A DNA stretch of 64,000 nt from Devosia beringensis (GCF_014926585.1 NZ_CP045422.1:1280501-1344500), one strand, 5' to 3'. Positions 25,529 to 35,298 are shown, numbered from the stretch's first letter. Program-made: numbers and translations. Notes: a model not told the origin generated them from the sequence alone.

Positions 25529-26410
25529 CTAGTGTTTGACGGCGCCTTCGGTGAGGGCCCGCACGAAATACTTCTGCAGCAACAGGAACAGCACGACCAC
25601 GGGCACGCTCATGATGAAGCTTGCCGCCATCAGGCCGGGGAAATCGGTGGTATTTTCCGAAAAGAACCGCTGGATGCCGACCGGCAAGGTGAGCTGCTCG
25701 TTCTTGGTGAGGAAGGTGGCGGCATAGATGTATTCGTTCCAGGCGCCGATGAAGGAGTAGATCGCGGTGGCGATGATGCCGGGCACCGAGAGCGGCATGA
25801 CGATGTAGACGAAGGCCTGGAACCGGGTGGCGCCATCGATGCGGGCCGCCTGTTCCAGCTGGACCGGGATATTGTCGTAAAAGCCCTTGAGCAGCCAGAT
25901 GGCCAGCGGCAGGCCGAAGGTGAGATAGGTCAGGATCAGCGATCCATGCGTATTCACCAGACCCAGCCAGCGCATCAGGATGAACAGCGGCACGAGGAAG
26001 ATGACAGCCGGAAACATGTTGCGCAGCAGCACGGCAAAGAACAGGAACTTGCGGCCCGGAAAGCGGAATCGCGAGAAGGCATAGGCTGCCGGAACGGCGA
26101 CGGCGACCGCCAGGATCGTGGTGACGGTTGAGACGAAGAGGCTGTTCCAGAAGAAGCGCAGGAAATCCTGGCCCACGCTGTTCTGCGGGTCGAGCAGCTT
26201 TTGATAGCTGGCCAGGGTTGGCTCGGATGGCCACCATTGCGGCGGGAACTGCATCGCGGCAAAGCCCGACTTGATCGAGGTCAGCAGCATCCAGACCATC
26301 GGCAGCGCCGTATAGAGCAGCATGAAGAAGAGGAAGATGCGCCCGGCCCAGCGCCAGCCGTCTATGGCCTTACGACCGCGCGGCGTCCGGCTTTCCGAGA
26401 TCGCGGTCAT
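25529..26410 (-). CDS. CUT1 sugar ABC permease (MalG-like)
   Basis: A 293-residue inner-membrane permease with six predicted helices, the first at GRIFLFFMLLYTALPMVWML after a short cytosolic N-terminus. The EAA loop is LEQAARIDGATRFQAFVYIVMP, a textbook CUT1 form. It is coupled to the upstream permease by ATGA (26407-26410). Member of the importer whose binding protein starts at 28927; substrate probably a sugar or sugar acid by context. Confidence 0.92.
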   Translation of the reverse strand: MTAISESRTPRGRKAIDGWRWAGRIFLFFMLLYTALPMVWMLLTSIKSGFAAMQFPPQWWPSEPTLASYQKLLDPQNSVGQDFLRFFWNSLFVSTVTTILAVAVAVPAAYAFSRFRFPGRKFLFFAVLLRNMFPAVIFLVPLFILMRWLGLVNTHGSLILTYLTFGLPLAIWLLKGFYDNIPVQLEQAARIDGATRFQAFVYIVMPLSVPGIIATAIYSFIGAWNEYIYAATFLTKNEQLTLPVGIQRFFSENTTDFPGLMAASFIMSVPVVVLFLLLQKYFVRALTEGAVKH

Positions 26411-27363
26411 GCGCCGTCCTCTTTCTTCTCATTGGCGCTCAGGGCCCGCACGTAAAAGTAGCCCAACGACATCACTATGATGAACAGCAGCACCGAATAG
26501 GCCGCGGCGACGCCCCAGCGCTGCCGCCCGAAGGCCAGTTCGTAGATGTGGGTGATCCAGATGTGGGAGGCGTTGGATGGCCCGCCGCCCGTGGTGATCC
26601 AGGGCACGATGAAGGAATTGAAGTTGGCCACGGCCAGCAGCAGGATGGTGACGGTGGAGACGCCGCCCAGATAGGGGAAGGTCACATGCCAGAAGCGCTG
26701 CCAGGCGGAGGCGCCATCGACGCGGGCGGCGCGTAGCAATTGCTCGGGCACGGTCTGCAGGCCCGCCATGATCATGATCATGGCAAAGGGAAACTCGCGC
26801 CAGATGTTGACCACGATCAGCGAGGGCAGCACCGTATGCACATTGTCGATGAAGTTGGGTTGCCGGTCGACCAGGCCCATCTGCATCATCACGGCCCCGA
26901 TGATGCCGAAATCAGAATGATACATCCACTTCCAGATGTAGGAGGCCGCGACCGCGCTGATGACCCAGGGAATGATCAGGATGGCGCGCAGCACGGCGCG
27001 CCCGGCAAAGTCGCGGTGCAGTGCCAGCGCGCAGGCATAGCCGAGCACGAAGGCGATCAGCGTCGAAGACACCGTCCAGATCAGCGTATTGGCGGTCACC
27101 TTCCAGAAGACGTCGCTGGACAGGATGGCGGTGTAATTCTCGGTGCCGACAAAGATCTTGTCGCGCAGCTGCAGGCCTGGTGGTGTTTTGAAGAACGACA
27201 GGTCGATCGTGTAGTAGACCGGATAGGCGATGACGATGAGCATCACCACGATGGCGGGCAGCACGTAGAGATAATCGGCGCGGGCGGTCCACATCTGCTG
27301 AAGCAGACTGGGCCGGGTCGGCAGGGCCCGCTGGGGAGAGCCATGGCCGGCAGTAATGGTCAT
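26407..27363 (-). CDS. CUT1 sugar ABC permease (MalF-like)
   Basis: A 318-residue permease. After about 30 polar residues comes the first helix YLYVLPAIVVMLIVIAYPVYY, then a periplasmic loop and five more helices. The EAA loop reads LLRAARVDGASAWQRFWHVTFP. I start at ATG 27363, eight bases after AAGGAG; the longer frame upstream has no such site and would run into the intercistronic stem. It forms a heterodimer with the MalG-like partner. Confidence 0.9.
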   Translation of the reverse strand: MTITAGHGSPQRALPTRPSLLQQMWTARADYLYVLPAIVVMLIVIAYPVYYTIDLSFFKTPPGLQLRDKIFVGTENYTAILSSDVFWKVTANTLIWTVSSTLIAFVLGYACALALHRDFAGRAVLRAILIIPWVISAVAASYIWKWMYHSDFGIIGAVMMQMGLVDRQPNFIDNVHTVLPSLIVVNIWREFPFAMIMIMAGLQTVPEQLLRAARVDGASAWQRFWHVTFPYLGGVSTVTILLLAVANFNSFIVPWITTGGGPSNASHIWITHIYELAFGRQRWGVAAAYSVLLFIIVMSLGYFYVRALSANEKKEDGA

Positions 27364-27401
27364 CGTGCGGCTCCTTGGGACTGACTGCTGGCGGGAAAGG
27401 T

Positions 27402-27429
27402 GACCGGCAGCGCGGGGGCGCCGCCGGTC
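27402..27429 (-). other. Intercistronic hairpin after the binding-protein gene
   Basis: GACCGGC (27402-27408) pairs with GCCGGTC (27423-27429); the loop contains a further GC-rich stem. It lies in the 82-base gap between the binding-protein stop and the first permease, as in three other importers of this window. Confidence 0.45.
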
Positions 27430-27445
27430 GTGGTCGCGGGGAGGG

Positions 27446-28927
27446 CTAGAGTCCGCCGCCCTCGGTGACCTCCCGGACCTTCTGGGCGGCATCTTCGGCC
27501 GCTTCATCCACCGTCATGGCCCCTGTCAGCACGTTCTGCAGCATGTCGGGGATGATGATGTTCATGATCTCGGGCGTTTCCGGCAGGGTCGGGAACGGCA
27601 CGCCATAGGGCAGCATCGAGGTCGTGACATCGAGGAACTTGATGGAGTCGAGACGCTCCTTCATCCACTTGGTCTTGAAGCCGTTCAGGTTGCCGGGATT
27701 GGAGCCGGCATAGGCCATTTTCAGCGACCATTCCGGACTGGTCCAGAAGCAGACCATGGCCTTGGCCGCCGCCTCGTCCACTTCACCGCCCTCGACATAT
27801 TCGGGGTTGAGAATGTGGATATTGGAGCCGCCGAACACCACCGCCCGCTTGCCGTCCGGTCCGGTCGGGATCAGGCCGTAGCGCATGTTGTCGATGACGG
27901 TCTGGGCCTTTTCCGCGTCGGTGCCGGTGGCCTTGGCCTGCAGGTCGAGCATCACGTTGTAGTCGGATGGATGGGAGATCATCATGGCCAGCTGCCCGGC
28001 CAGGAAGAGCGGCTGGTTATCCGCCTGCTGGTTGGTCAGCGCCGAGACCGGGACCGACTGGTCGCGGACATACATATCATAGGAGGCCTGCAAGGCCTGC
28101 TTGCTGGCATCGCTGTCGAGGCGGATCTCGCCATAGTTCGGATTGGGATCGGCTTCGTCGAACACGCCGCCGCCATAGCCCCAGAGCTGGGGCATGAAGC
28201 GATAGGGGGTGTTGCCGGCATTCTTGCGGGCCACGAGGCCATAGCCGGAGACGCCCAGATTGTCGTGGATCTGCTTGGAATAGGTGACGACATCATCCCA
28301 GGTGGCCGGCGGCACTTCGGGATCGAGCCCTGCCCGTTCGAAGATGTCGGCATTCCAGATCAGCGCCATTGTCTCGTTATTGGTCGGGATGCCATAGGCC
28401 TTGCCTTCCCACATCACCGACTTCATGGCGCCGGGCCAGAAGTCCTCGGTCTTCCAGCCGACGTCTTCGGGGCTCAGCTCCTGCAGATAGCCCTTGGAGG
28501 CAAACTCGACGCCGCCCAGGATCTGCAGGCGCACCACCATCGGCCCGGCATTGCCCAACAGGGCCGTGCGGAACTTGTCGAGCAGATCGTTATAGGTAAG
28601 CGCCTGCTCCTCAAGCACGATATTGGGATAGGTAGTACGGAAGGCCTCGAAGAAATCCTTGTAATACTGGCGCAGCAGATCAGGATCGCCCTCGAACACG
28701 CCCTGGTACCAGAAGGTCAGCTTGCCCTGGTAGTCGAGCGGCGTGACCGCGCCGCAGGCCTCGGCGGTATCGAATTCCTCGGTGCCGGCAATCGAGCGCA
28801 CATATTCCGGCGACCACTGGCTGATATCGACGCTCTGACCGAGCACGGTGGTGCTCAGCATCGACACGGCAAGCGCAGACACTACTGCGCCATGCGCAAG
28901 CGCACGGCCCAATCGGTAGTTGCTCAT
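27446..28927 (-). CDS. Family 1 ABC sugar-binding protein
   Basis: A 493-residue periplasmic binding protein, with signal peptide MSNYRLGRALAHGAVVSALA ending at VLGQ. The mature protein has the MalE/UgpB-type fold (LTFWYQGVFEGDP, a hinge region around MEWGKAYGIPTN-like VMWEGKAYGIPTN, and the C-terminal LNGFKTKW). It is longer than usual (about 420) because of an N-terminal 50-residue segment rich in acidic residues before the first strand. The ATG has the strong site AGGAGG at a good distance. It is the first gene of a six-gene operon and is divergent from the GntR gene, with a consensus TTGACA box and a palindromic operator upstream. Confidence 0.9.
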   Translation of the reverse strand: MSNYRLGRALAHGAVVSALAVSMLSTTVLGQSVDISQWSPEYVRSIAGTEEFDTAEACGAVTPLDYQGKLTFWYQGVFEGDPDLLRQYYKDFFEAFRTTYPNIVLEEQALTYNDLLDKFRTALLGNAGPMVVRLQILGGVEFASKGYLQELSPEDVGWKTEDFWPGAMKSVMWEGKAYGIPTNNETMALIWNADIFERAGLDPEVPPATWDDVVTYSKQIHDNLGVSGYGLVARKNAGNTPYRFMPQLWGYGGGVFDEADPNPNYGEIRLDSDASKQALQASYDMYVRDQSVPVSALTNQQADNQPLFLAGQLAMMISHPSDYNVMLDLQAKATGTDAEKAQTVIDNMRYGLIPTGPDGKRAVVFGGSNIHILNPEYVEGGEVDEAAAKAMVCFWTSPEWSLKMAYAGSNPGNLNGFKTKWMKERLDSIKFLDVTTSMLPYGVPFPTLPETPEIMNIIIPDMLQNVLTGAMTVDEAAEDAAQKVREVTEGGGL

Positions 28928-29025
28928 AAAATCCTCCTGTCGGCCTGCCAGCATCCCTCCGCGGCAGGTCCCTTTGTGGCGGCGTGCATCGGGCTTTGCC
29001 TCTTATGCACATCTCGCCAAGTCCA

Positions 29026-29055
29026 TAGGTATGCAGAAGCCATATTGCGTGTCAA
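29026..29055 (-). promoter_or_regulatory. Candidate promoter for the sugar-acid importer operon
   Basis: On the minus strand TTGACA (29050-29055) matches the sigma-70 -35 consensus fully; TACCTA (29026-29031) at 18 bases is a weak -10. It lies about 100 bases upstream of the binding-protein start and next to the palindrome at 29065-29097. Confidence 0.35.
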
Positions 29056-29064
29056 CTGAATTGG

Positions 29065-29097
29065 ATCGTACATTGTTTGCCGACAACTATGTATGAT
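29065..29097. promoter_or_regulatory. Palindromic operator between GntR gene and importer operon
   Basis: The outer arms ATCGTACAT (29065-29073) and ATGTATGAT (29089-29097) pair at eight of nine positions, and the inner bases TTGTT/GACAAC extend the dyad with a few mismatches. It sits in the divergent intergenic region just upstream of the TTGACA box of the importer operon, a natural site for the adjacent FadR-type GntR regulator. Confidence 0.5.
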
Positions 29098-29132
29098 ATC
29101 GGTGAGGCAGGTTGTTGCTTCGGGAGCGGGAT

Positions 29133-29846
29133 TTGGCGAGCACGAGTGAATTCAAGATTTCGCCGCCGGCGGGCCTCGAGGAAATCGACGTCTCCAGCCA
29201 GCGCGCCGTCTCGCTCTACGAGGCCATTCGCGAGGACATCCTGTCGGGGCGGCTGCAGCCCAATGAGCGCCTGGTGGTTGCCGATCTGGCCGAACGGCTG
29301 GGCACCTCCACCAATCCGGTGCGCGAGGCGCTGCAGATGCTGCGCGGCGAGGGCTATGTCATGTTCTCGCCCAATCGCGGCGCCCGCGTGCGGCCGATCG
29401 ACCATGACTTCGTGCGCAATATCTACGAGATCAGCGCGCTGATCGAGCCGGCCCTGACGCAGTGGTTTGTCGGCATGGCCACCGATGCCGACATTGCCGA
29501 GCTCGAGCGCATCCAGGGCCTCATCGAGGAAAATAACTTCGTCGATGCGGTGCTGCATAGTGGCCTCGACGTGCAGTTTCACACCGTCGTCTACCAGCGC
29601 CACTACAACCGCCACGCCGCCGAAATCTGGTGGAAGCACCGCCAGGTGCTGCGGGCGGTGACGCAGCGCTTCGCCTATACGCTGGCCCGGCGCAGCCAGG
29701 TCATCCGCGAGCACCGCGAGCTCATCGCGCTGGTCAAGGCCGGCGAGGCCGACAAGGCCGCCGCCTGCGTGGCCCGCCATGTCGAAAGCTCGGGCCGGCA
29801 TATCCTCGAGCAGATGCGCGCCCATCATGCGGCACAGGCAGGATAG
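29133..29846 (+). CDS. GntR-family regulator, FadR/FCD subfamily
   Basis: A 237-residue regulator. The N-terminal winged helix includes LYEAIREDILSGRLQPNERL and VADLAERLGTSTNPVREALQMLRGEGYV, the GntR signature. The C-terminal all-helical FCD domain contains metal-binding His residues in HTVVYQRHYN and REHRELIALV and ends EQMRAHHA. FCD regulators of this kind sense sugar acids or their keto products. I start at TTG 29133 because GGGAG lies six bases upstream; a TTG at 29112 is possible but lacks a site. It is divergent from the importer operon and 53 bases before an enolase gene. Confidence 0.88.
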   Translation: MASTSEFKISPPAGLEEIDVSSQRAVSLYEAIREDILSGRLQPNERLVVADLAERLGTSTNPVREALQMLRGEGYVMFSPNRGARVRPIDHDFVRNIYEISALIEPALTQWFVGMATDADIAELERIQGLIEENNFVDAVLHSGLDVQFHTVVYQRHYNRHAAEIWWKHRQVLRAVTQRFAYTLARRSQVIREHRELIALVKAGEADKAAACVARHVESSGRHILEQMRAHHAAQAG

Positions 29847-29899
29847 GCCGCCGCAAACACGAATTTGCCGCTAGCGGAACTCACTGAAAGGCAACAGAA

Positions 29900-31069
29900 A
29901 TGAAGATTACCGGCGTCAAGCCATGGCTGATCAAATCGAGCGCCTCCTATTGGGGCGAGTTCCTCTTCGTGGAGGTCACCACGGATGCGGGCGTTACCGG
30001 CTGGGGGGAAATCACCAGCACGACCTATGTGGCCAACCGGGCGCTCTGCGTCATGCTCCGCCAGATCAGCACCATCATCGAAGGCGATGATCCGGCCCAT
30101 ATCGAGCGGATCTGGCACAAGATCTTCCGCAACTTCACCTATATGGGCAGCCGCGGCGCCGCTGTGGAATGCGTCAGCGCCATCGACATCGCGCTGTGGG
30201 ACATTCGCGGCAAGGTGCTGGGCCAGCCGATCTATGAACTACTCGGCGGGCCGGTGCGTGACGATATCCTGCTCTACACCCATCCCGACCAGCGCAAGTT
30301 CACCAGCGATGCCGCCGTGGTGCAGGAGATCGAGGACATCATTGCCTCGGGCCACACGGCGCTCAAGTTCGACCCGTTTCCGCAGCAGGGCCCCAAGGGG
30401 CGCGACGGCGTCGCCCGCGAACAGTCCGAGGGCTATCTCGATGGCTCGATGAACCGCAAGGACGAGCGCGCGGCGGCCGAGCTGACCGCCCTGATCCGCC
30501 AAACGGCGGGTCCCGACATCGACATCCTGATCGATGCACATGGCCGGTTCGACGTCCCCACCGCCATCAGGCTCTGCCGCACGCTCGAAGAGGCCGGCGA
30601 CATCGACTGGTTCGAGGAACCCGTGCCGCCCGAGAGTCTGAATGCGCTTAAGCAGGTGCGCGACAAGGTCAGCGCGGCGATCTCCTGGGGCGAACGCGGC
30701 CATACCAAATGGGATTTCGTGCCGGTGCTGGAAGGCCAGCTGGCCGATTTCATCATGCCCGACGTCACCTGGACCGGCGGCATTACCGAGCTCAAGAAGA
30801 TTTCGGCCTTGTGCGAGGCCTATTACATCCCGGTCTCGCCGCATGACGCGGCGGGGCCGATCAATGTGGTGGCCGGCGCGCAGGTGATGATGACGGTACC
30901 CAACTTCTACCGGCTGGAAACCTCGGAATGGAACCTGAGCAAATACGACCATCTGATCGACAAGCCGCTCGACAATTCCCATGGCAGTCTCAAGCTCAAC
31001 AAGGCGCCGGGCCTGGGCATCGAGATGAACCGGGATTATCTGGCGGACAACCTGATCGAGATTGACTGA
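29900..31069 (+). CDS. Enolase-superfamily sugar-acid dehydratase, second copy
   Basis: A 389-residue mandelate racemase/galactonate dehydratase-like enzyme. N-terminal capping domain [20 protein letters not shown]; barrel ligands Asp and His in ILIDAHGRF, Glu in WFEEPVPPE, Glu in [12 protein letters not shown], Asp in MPDVTWTGG and His in SPHDAAGP. The D-x-H arrangement is shared with the copy at 23243, but sequence identity otherwise looks limited. It starts at ATG 29900 with GAAAGG nine bases upstream. It begins the catabolic series on the plus strand, downstream of the GntR gene and probably co-transcribed with it. Confidence 0.87.
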   Translation: MKITGVKPWLIKSSASYWGEFLFVEVTTDAGVTGWGEITSTTYVANRALCVMLRQISTIIEGDDPAHIERIWHKIFRNFTYMGSRGAAVECVSAIDIALWDIRGKVLGQPIYELLGGPVRDDILLYTHPDQRKFTSDAAVVQEIEDIIASGHTALKFDPFPQQGPKGRDGVAREQSEGYLDGSMNRKDERAAAELTALIRQTAGPDIDILIDAHGRFDVPTAIRLCRTLEEAGDIDWFEEPVPPESLNALKQVRDKVSAAISWGERGHTKWDFVPVLEGQLADFIMPDVTWTGGITELKKISALCEAYYIPVSPHDAAGPINVVAGAQVMMTVPNFYRLETSEWNLSKYDHLIDKPLDNSHGSLKLNKAPGLGIEMNRDYLADNLIEID

Positions 31070-31101
31070 GACGACAGCAGGCCAAAGCCCGGGGGGACCG
31101 C

Positions 31102-32463
31102 ATGGATGCCAATGGAGCTGCAGAAGCCATCGAGAGCAATGTGCGCACGGCGTCGCGACCGAGCGATCTGCGCATCACCGATATCCGCGTTGCCGAGATC
31201 GTCGGGGCGCCGTTCACCTCGGCGCTGATCAAGGTTTTTACCAATCAGGGCCTGGTCGGTCTGGGCGAGGTGCGCGATGGCGCCAGCGCCAGCTATGCCC
31301 TGATGCTCAAGAGCCGGCTGCTGGGCGAAAATCCCTGCGACATCGACCGCCTGTTCCGCCGCATCAAGCAGTTCGGCGGCCATGGCAGGCAGGGCGGCGG
31401 CGTGTCGGGCCTCGAAATCGCGCTGTGGGACCTGGCTGGCAAGGCCTATGGCGTGCCCATCTACCAGATGCTGGGCGGCAAGTTCCGCGACAAGGTGCGC
31501 ATCTATTGCGACACCGATGCGGAAAAGCCGAGCGGTACCGAGACCGGCAAGCGCCTCAAGGCGCGCATGGATATGGGTTTCACCTTTCTCAAGATGGATC
31601 TCGGCCTGATGCAGATCGCCGACATTCCCGGCGCCGTGGTCGCGCCGGCCGGTTCGCTGGAGGGCTATCGCGTGCATCCCGGCCGCGGTTCGATCAAATC
31701 CATGGAAGACCGCCGCGCCCGCAACGCCGTCTATGACATGCACAATGTGCGGCACCCGTTTACGGGCCTTCATTTCAGCGACAAGGGCCTCGACCTGCTC
31801 GAGCAGTATATTGCCGAGGTGCGCGACGTCATCGGCTACGAGATACCCCTGGCCATCGACCATGTCGGCCATATCTCGCTGCAGAACGGCATCCGCCTCG
31901 CCCGGCGCATCGAGAAATATGTGCCGGCCTGGCTCGAGGACGTCATCCCCTGGCAATATACCGAGCAGTACCGTCAGCTGCAGGACGCCACCACGGTGCC
32001 GATCTGCACAGGCGAGGACATCTATCTCAAGGAAGGTTTCGAGCCGCTGCTGCGCAGTAGCGGTGTCTCGGTCATACATCCGGACCTGCTGACCTCGGGC
32101 GGGATACTTGAAACCAAGAAGATCGGCGACATGGCGCAGGACCATGGCGTGGCCATGGCCATCCACATGGCCGAAAGCCCGATCGCGGCGATGGCCGCCG
32201 CCCATGTGGCGGTGGCCACGGAGAATTTCATGGCGCTCGAATATCACAGCGCCGATGTGGACTGGTGGGACGACATCGTCACCGGCCTGCCCAGGCCGCT
32301 GGTGCAGGACGGTTTCATCACCGTGCCTGACAAGCCGGGCCTCGGGATCGACGATATTGTCGACGACGTCATCGCTCAGCACCTGCAGCCCGGCGTCACC
32401 GGCATCTGGCAGCCGACCGAAAGCTGGGACGACGACTATTCCTGGGACCGCACCTGGAGCTGA
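31102..32463 (+). CDS. Enolase-superfamily protein, third copy
   Basis: A 453-residue enolase-superfamily member with a longer N-terminus (about 25 polar residues before [12 protein letters not shown]) and an insert after the second barrel strand. Probable metal ligands: Asp in AIDHVGHIS, Glu in WLEDVIPW, Glu in CTGEDIYL; a His in MAIHMAESP takes the place of the catalytic His. It lacks the D-x-H pair of galactonate dehydratases and pairs instead with the fourth copy: both have WLED, TGExIYL and a WWxDIVTGLP tail. So it may catalyse a different dehydration or epimerisation. It follows the second copy by 32 bases. Confidence 0.83.
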   Translation: MDANGAAEAIESNVRTASRPSDLRITDIRVAEIVGAPFTSALIKVFTNQGLVGLGEVRDGASASYALMLKSRLLGENPCDIDRLFRRIKQFGGHGRQGGGVSGLEIALWDLAGKAYGVPIYQMLGGKFRDKVRIYCDTDAEKPSGTETGKRLKARMDMGFTFLKMDLGLMQIADIPGAVVAPAGSLEGYRVHPGRGSIKSMEDRRARNAVYDMHNVRHPFTGLHFSDKGLDLLEQYIAEVRDVIGYEIPLAIDHVGHISLQNGIRLARRIEKYVPAWLEDVIPWQYTEQYRQLQDATTVPICTGEDIYLKEGFEPLLRSSGVSVIHPDLLTSGGILETKKIGDMAQDHGVAMAIHMAESPIAAMAAAHVAVATENFMALEYHSADVDWWDDIVTGLPRPLVQDGFITVPDKPGLGIDDIVDDVIAQHLQPGVTGIWQPTESWDDDYSWDRTWS

Positions 32464-32510
32464 CGGGCGCGGGAACAGGACGACAATCAACCGAACATTT
32501 AGGAAGCATG

Positions 32511-32837
32511 ATGATCTACGAAATGCGCGTCTATGACTGCCTGCCCGGCCGCCTGCCGGCGCTACTGGCACGCTTTAACGACCACACCCTGGCGCTGTGG
32601 GACAGGCACGGCATCAGGCAGGCCGGGTTCTTCACCACCGTCATCGGCGAAAACAATAATCGGCTGACCTATTTCCTGGCCTGGCAATCCCTGGCCGAAC
32701 GCGAGAGCAAGTGGAAGGCCTTCATCACCGATCCGGCCTGGCTCAAGGCCCGCGACGAGTCCGAAGCCGACGGTCAGATCCTCGCCAATGTCAGCAGCCA
32801 GATCCTGGCGCCGACCGCCTTCTCGTCAGTGCAATAG
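32511..32837 (+). CDS. NIPSNAP-family protein
   Basis: A 108-residue dimeric alpha-beta barrel protein of the NIPSNAP family: MIYEMRVYDCLPGRLPALLARF, then a central TYFLAWQSLAERESKWKAF and the tail ILAPTAFSSV. Such proteins occur often in sugar and aromatic catabolic operons, but their reaction is not known; some ABM-fold relatives are monooxygenases or lyases. Two adjacent ATGs exist; the second, at 32511, is six bases after AGGA and is preferred. It sits between the third and fourth enolase genes. Confidence 0.82.
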   Translation: MIYEMRVYDCLPGRLPALLARFNDHTLALWDRHGIRQAGFFTTVIGENNNRLTYFLAWQSLAERESKWKAFITDPAWLKARDESEADGQILANVSSQILAPTAFSSVQ

Positions 32838-32847
32838 GAGGGGCATC

Positions 32848-34050
32848 ATGAAGATCACCGACCTGCGCTGCGCCGTCATTGGCCGCCATCCCATCGTGCG
32901 GATCGTCACCGATGAGGGTCTGTACGGGCTGGGCGAGGTGGAGTTCACCAAGAGCTATCTCAAACCCTTCGTGCTGCATTTCCGCGAGGCGCTGATCGGC
33001 CAGGACCCCATCGATGTCGAGCGCTGCATGCTCAAGATCCGCCAGCGCGGCAGCTTCAAGCCATATGGCGCCGCCGTCTCGGCCATCGAGCATGCGCTGT
33101 GGGACATTGCCGGCAAGGCGGCCAACGTTCCCGCCTACAAGCTGCTGGGCGGCAAGGTGCGCGACCAGGTGCGGGTCTATAACGGCTCCATCCGGCGCAA
33201 GCGCAGCGGCGACCGGCCGGAGGACTATGCCGCCGACGTCAAATGGATGATGGAGCAGCCCCAGAACTTCTTCATGGTCAAGCAGGGCATCAGCTTTCAC
33301 TCCAACATGAAGGATGCCATTCCCGACTTTCACTATGGCCTGCGGCAGGACAATGCCGGCTATCACGGCGCCATGGATCAGGGGCAGATCTCCGAGCGCG
33401 GCTTCAACCACATGCTCGATTGCGTGGCGGCTATGAAGGAAGTGCTGGGCGACAAGGTCAGCCTGGCGCTCGATTGCGGGCCGGGCTGGTTCCTCAACGA
33501 CGCCATCCGCTTTGCCCGCGCCGTCGAGAAATATGACCTGATGTGGCTCGAGGACATGCTGACCGGCGACTATGTGCCCTGGGTCAATCCGCAGGCCTAT
33601 CGCGAGCTGACCACCTCGACCTCGACGCCGATCCATACCGGCGAGCAGATCTATCTGCGGCACAATTTCAAGGAGCTCATCGAAAGCCAGGCCGTGCGCG
33701 TCATCGGGCCGGACCCGGCCGATGTCGGCGGCATTGCCGAGCTCAAATGGATCACCGAGCACGCCTATATGCACTCGATCATGATGGCCCCGCATGGCAC
33801 AGCCAATGGCCTGCTGGGCCTGGGCGCGCTGATCAATGTCTGCGCCACCCTGCCGGCCAACTTCATCGCCTTTGAATATCCCAGCGCGTCGGATCCTTGG
33901 TGGCACGATATTGTCACTGGCCTGCCCGAGACCATCGTGACCAATTCGATGATCGACCTGCTGCCCGGCCCCGGCCTGGGACTCGACATCGATGCAGAGG
34001 GCGCCCGAAAATACCTGCGGGAAGAGGATGCGGGCTTTTTCGACGCCTAA
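32848..34050 (+). CDS. Enolase-superfamily protein, fourth copy
   Basis: A 400-residue enolase-superfamily member. Opening MKITDLRCAVIGRHPIVRIVTDEGLYGLGEVE; candidate ligands Asp in LALDCGPGW, Glu in WLEDMLTG, Glu in IHTGEQIYL, and the catalytic His in APHGTANGLLGL. It resembles the third copy in the C-terminal half (SDPWWHDIVTGLP against [12 protein letters not shown]), suggesting duplication and divergence. GGAGGGG lies closely upstream of ATG 32848. Last gene of the plus-strand catabolic operon; its stop overlaps that of the convergent ROK regulator (34047-34050). Confidence 0.85.
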   Translation: MKITDLRCAVIGRHPIVRIVTDEGLYGLGEVEFTKSYLKPFVLHFREALIGQDPIDVERCMLKIRQRGSFKPYGAAVSAIEHALWDIAGKAANVPAYKLLGGKVRDQVRVYNGSIRRKRSGDRPEDYAADVKWMMEQPQNFFMVKQGISFHSNMKDAIPDFHYGLRQDNAGYHGAMDQGQISERGFNHMLDCVAAMKEVLGDKVSLALDCGPGWFLNDAIRFARAVEKYDLMWLEDMLTGDYVPWVNPQAYRELTTSTSTPIHTGEQIYLRHNFKELIESQAVRVIGPDPADVGGIAELKWITEHAYMHSIMMAPHGTANGLLGLGALINVCATLPANFIAFEYPSASDPWWHDIVTGLPETIVTNSMIDLLPGPGLGLDIDAEGARKYLREEDAGFFDA

Positions 34051-35243
34051 GCCTTCAGCCGCATGCTGCCGTTCATGAAATAGCGATCGAACAGCGGACT
34101 GGTTGCGGCGCCGATGGCGCGGGCATTGCCGCCGACCATGCCGGCTTCGACCTGCGGCGCGATCAGGCCGCGCATGTCCTGGTGGCTGAGATAGCGCCGC
34201 GTGCGCTCGACCAGAGAGTGCTTGACCGAATTGGGGAAGGCGCCGTCGATGATGATGGCCTCGAAATCGATGACGGCGCAGACCGAGAGGCTGGCCTTGG
34301 CCAACTCCTGGGCGGTCTGGCCGATCCAGGGATCCACGAACCGCGCCATCTTGCTCCAGTCCTGCGGCTGATCCCAAAGCGCCTGCGGATCGAGGCCGAA
34401 TTCGGCCAGGCGGGCCTCGAGCAGGTGGATGGATGCGGTGTCGATCAACTGCTGGCTTTCGCCATGCGGGCCGACGCTGCGCAGCGACCCCAGCGCCCCG
34501 GCATTGCCCTGGTGGCCCTGATAGACCGAGTGATTGAGCACCACGCCGCCACCGATAAAGGCACCAACGAAGAAATAGGCATAGTCGCGAAATTCCTTGC
34601 CGCGACCATAGATATGCTCGGCCTGGCAACCGGCGGTGGCGTCGTTGACGATGCTGACGGGCAGGTCGGTGAAATCGGCCAGCGCGCCGACGAAATCGAC
34701 ATCCTGCCAGGAGGAGAACTCCGCCGCGGGGGCGCCGACCAGCTCATTCCACTTCCACAGTTCGAAGGGCAGGCCGATGCCGATGCCGCAGATGCGGGAC
34801 TGTTCGGCTGGCGTGCAGCGGCTGAGGATGTCTGTAATGCCGGTCCGCAGAAAGTCGAGGATCGCCTCTGGCATGGGATACTTGTAGGTGAGCTGCATTT
34901 CATGGCGGACGGTGCCGCGGAAGTCGGCCAGCAAGAGCACGGCGCTGCGTCGGCCGACCTTGCAGCCAAAGGACAGCACGCCGCCTTCGGCCAGGCCCAT
35001 CGGCACGGATGGCTTGCCGACCTTGCCCTTTACCGGCGTGCCGCGGCTGAGCAGTCCCTCCGCCTCCATCTCGCGCAGAATGATGGAAACGGTCTGCGGC
35101 GACAGGTTGGCCATGCGCGCAAGATCGCTGCCGGCGGTCGGGCCGTTGCGCTGCAGCAGGGTCAGCAGCAGGCGCTCGTTGTAGTCGCGCACGCCACTCT
35201 GGTTGACGCCGGTACTGAGGCTTCGAATGATTGCAGGTCTCAT
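34047..35243 (-). CDS. ROK-family transcriptional regulator
   Basis: A 398-residue ROK repressor: a MarR-like winged helix at about 20-75 (NERLLLTLLQRNGPTAGSDLARMANLSPQTVSIILREMEAEGLL) and a C-terminal sugar-kinase-like domain. The kinase ATP motif is altered, as usual in regulators. The segment GHQGNAGALGSL corresponds to the ROK signature, although the Cys cluster of the zinc site is not obvious. It is divergent from frcB with a 174-base gap, matching the known arrangement in rhizobial frc loci where a ROK regulator controls fructose uptake; assignment as FrcR is inference. Confidence 0.87.
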   Translation of the reverse strand: MRPAIIRSLSTGVNQSGVRDYNERLLLTLLQRNGPTAGSDLARMANLSPQTVSIILREMEAEGLLSRGTPVKGKVGKPSVPMGLAEGGVLSFGCKVGRRSAVLLLADFRGTVRHEMQLTYKYPMPEAILDFLRTGITDILSRCTPAEQSRICGIGIGLPFELWKWNELVGAPAAEFSSWQDVDFVGALADFTDLPVSIVNDATAGCQAEHIYGRGKEFRDYAYFFVGAFIGGGVVLNHSVYQGHQGNAGALGSLRSVGPHGESQQLIDTASIHLLEARLAEFGLDPQALWDQPQDWSKMARFVDPWIGQTAQELAKASLSVCAVIDFEAIIIDGAFPNSVKHSLVERTRRYLSHQDMRGLIAPQVEAGMVGGNARAIGAATSPLFDRYFMNGSMRLKA

Positions 35244-35298
35244 GGCGCCGCACCTTAGAGACTGCCGATGCGGGCGGAAAGATGCCCAACCGCGAATA

